Source: an uncultured Collinsella sp. | GTDB lineage: Bacteria > Actinomycetota > Coriobacteriia > Coriobacteriales > Coriobacteriaceae | Length of the DNA: 6,770 nt | Direction of reading: 5' to 3' | NCBI GenBank assembly: GCA_900551195.1 | Contig: URVD01000100.1 | Location: forward strand, 1-6,770 | Position numbers and translations under genes: made by a program | In this document: positions 6,193-6,770 of the stretch, piece by piece | Layout: each line of letters starts with the position of its first letter | Numbering within the stretch: position 1 is the first letter of the stretch | The notes under the pieces: model-generated | Databases searched by the model: none | Seen by the model: the letters and a program-made list of their open reading frames with translations, nothing else | What the model was told of the DNA's origin: nothing

Positions 6193-6198
6193 TATAAT
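6193..6198 (+). promoter_or_regulatory. Consensus -10 box ahead of the Pro/Ala-rich gene
   Basis: A perfect TATAAT lies 34 bases before the start codon at 6233, giving a leader of about 28 bases. No recognisable -35 is found at 16-18 bp upstream, so the promoter may be weak or activator-dependent, or the match may be chance in this AT-rich gap. Confidence 0.42.
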
Positions 6199-6232
6199 CG
6201 ATGTCATTAGTATTTCGAAAGGGTGGAACAGA

Positions 6233-6770
6233 ATGGCGTTGAGCAAGGCATCATGCACCGGTCGCGGATTGATTCCGGCAATTGGTGGACATGTGCACCG
6301 CATGTTCGATGAGGGTGAAGACGACCTGTTTTCGCTGAGCCTTGACGACGTGATGGATGATCGCCCGTGGACCGCCGACGAACTCATGGGCGGTGGGGCT
6401 CGCCCGTCAAGCCCCAATCCCGCACTTGCGCCTAAGCCCGCATCTGTGCCGACTCCTGCGCAGTCGCTTGTTTCGACGCCCGAGGTTAAGGCCGCACCCA
6501 CTTCGGCGCCCACGCCCGCTCCCCGCCCCGCAAGCGACCCGTCCGAGACGGCGGCATTTCTCGCCGCAGCGACGCGGAGCAAATCGGCCGACAGCACCGT
6601 TATGTACAGCGCCCGGCAGTTGCCTGTTCCTGCGGCACGCAAGCCTCCGGTCACAAGGCTCGATGAGCCCGTTGCCCATCAGGTTGCCTACGATTCCTGG
6701 GCTGCAGCCGATCTGGATGAGACCTCTACCGGCATGCCGGCGCTCGACGTTCCAGTTAATCCGCTTTTTG
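6233..6770 (+). CDS. Pro/Ala-rich protein of unknown function, 3' end outside the window
   Basis: An open frame runs from ATG at 6233 to the window edge with no stop (179 codons seen). AAAGGGTGG (6218-6226) sits 6 bases upstream and supports this start; a later in-frame ATG at 6302 has no such site. I do not recognise the family. Residues 1-23 are basic (MALSKASCTGRGLIPAIGGH). Residues 25-50 are acidic (DEGEDDLFSLSLDDVMDD). Residues 56-103 form a low-complexity Pro/Ala/Ser stretch, presumably a disordered linker, and the rest is mixed and still polar. No membrane segment or typical signal peptide is visible in the part seen. Codon use is less G/C-biased than in the catabolic genes. Its own -10 box and a gap of 123 bp suggest it is a separate unit from the regulator. 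Confidence 0.72.
   Translation, partial: MALSKASCTGRGLIPAIGGHVHRMFDEGEDDLFSLSLDDVMDDRPWTADELMGGGARPSSPNPALAPKPASVPTPAQSLVSTPEVKAAPTSAPTPAPRPASDPSETAAFLAAATRSKSADSTVMYSARQLPVPAARKPPVTRLDEPVAHQVAYDSWAAADLDETSTGMPALDVPVNPLF

Noticed and set aside
5435..6193. Minus-strand open frame opposite the PAS regulator
   Set aside because: The plus-strand frame has PAS and helix-turn-helix features and a good Shine-Dalgarno; the minus frame shows neither.
6070..6654. Minus-strand open frame at the right end
   Set aside because: It overlaps the plus-strand Pro/Ala-rich gene, which has a ribosome site and a -10 box; the minus frame has neither and reads as Gly/Ala/Ser-rich shadow.

Overview
The window looks like chromosome from a GC-rich, Gram-positive gut anaerobe. 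Coriobacteriia, and Collinsella or a close relative in particular, is the best guess. This rests on codon bias (strong G/C third positions in the four catabolic genes), purine-rich Shine-Dalgarno sites and the gene content. It is recalled from the feel of the proteins and was not tested by a search. No rRNA, tRNA, CRISPR array, insertion sequence or phage gene was seen.

Layout. Positions 1-134 hold no recognisable gene but carry a good intrinsic terminator for the minus strand. Positions 135-5178 hold four minus-strand genes, read in the order ygeX (diaminopropionate ammonia-lyase), ygeY (M20-family metallohydrolase), ygeW (carbamoyltransferase homologue) and arcC/yqeA (carbamate kinase). Two of the three internal gaps carry strong inverted repeats. 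The 201-bp gap before ygeW may also hold a secondary promoter. A 277-bp AT-rich divergent intergenic region (5179-5455) follows, with two matching 15-bp palindromes. To its right a plus-strand gene (5456-6109) encodes a YheO-type PAS plus helix-turn-helix regulator. From 6233 a second plus-strand gene, a Pro/Ala-rich protein of unknown function, runs off the right edge.

How the genes fit together. The set matches the ygeW-ygeX-ygeY-yqeA part of the E. coli cluster that, in E. coli and gut anaerobes, lies beside purine-catabolism genes. A plausible scheme, which is inference, starts with a ureido-substituted diaminopropionate. Phosphorolysis by YgeW would release carbamoyl phosphate, YgeY would hydrolyse a remaining ureido or acyl group, YgeX would split 2,3-diaminopropionate into pyruvate and two ammonia, and carbamate kinase would use carbamoyl phosphate to make ATP. 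The divergent PAS regulator is the obvious candidate controller, with the twin palindromes as candidate operators. The usual partners (hyuA, ssnA, ygfK, xdh) are absent from this window.
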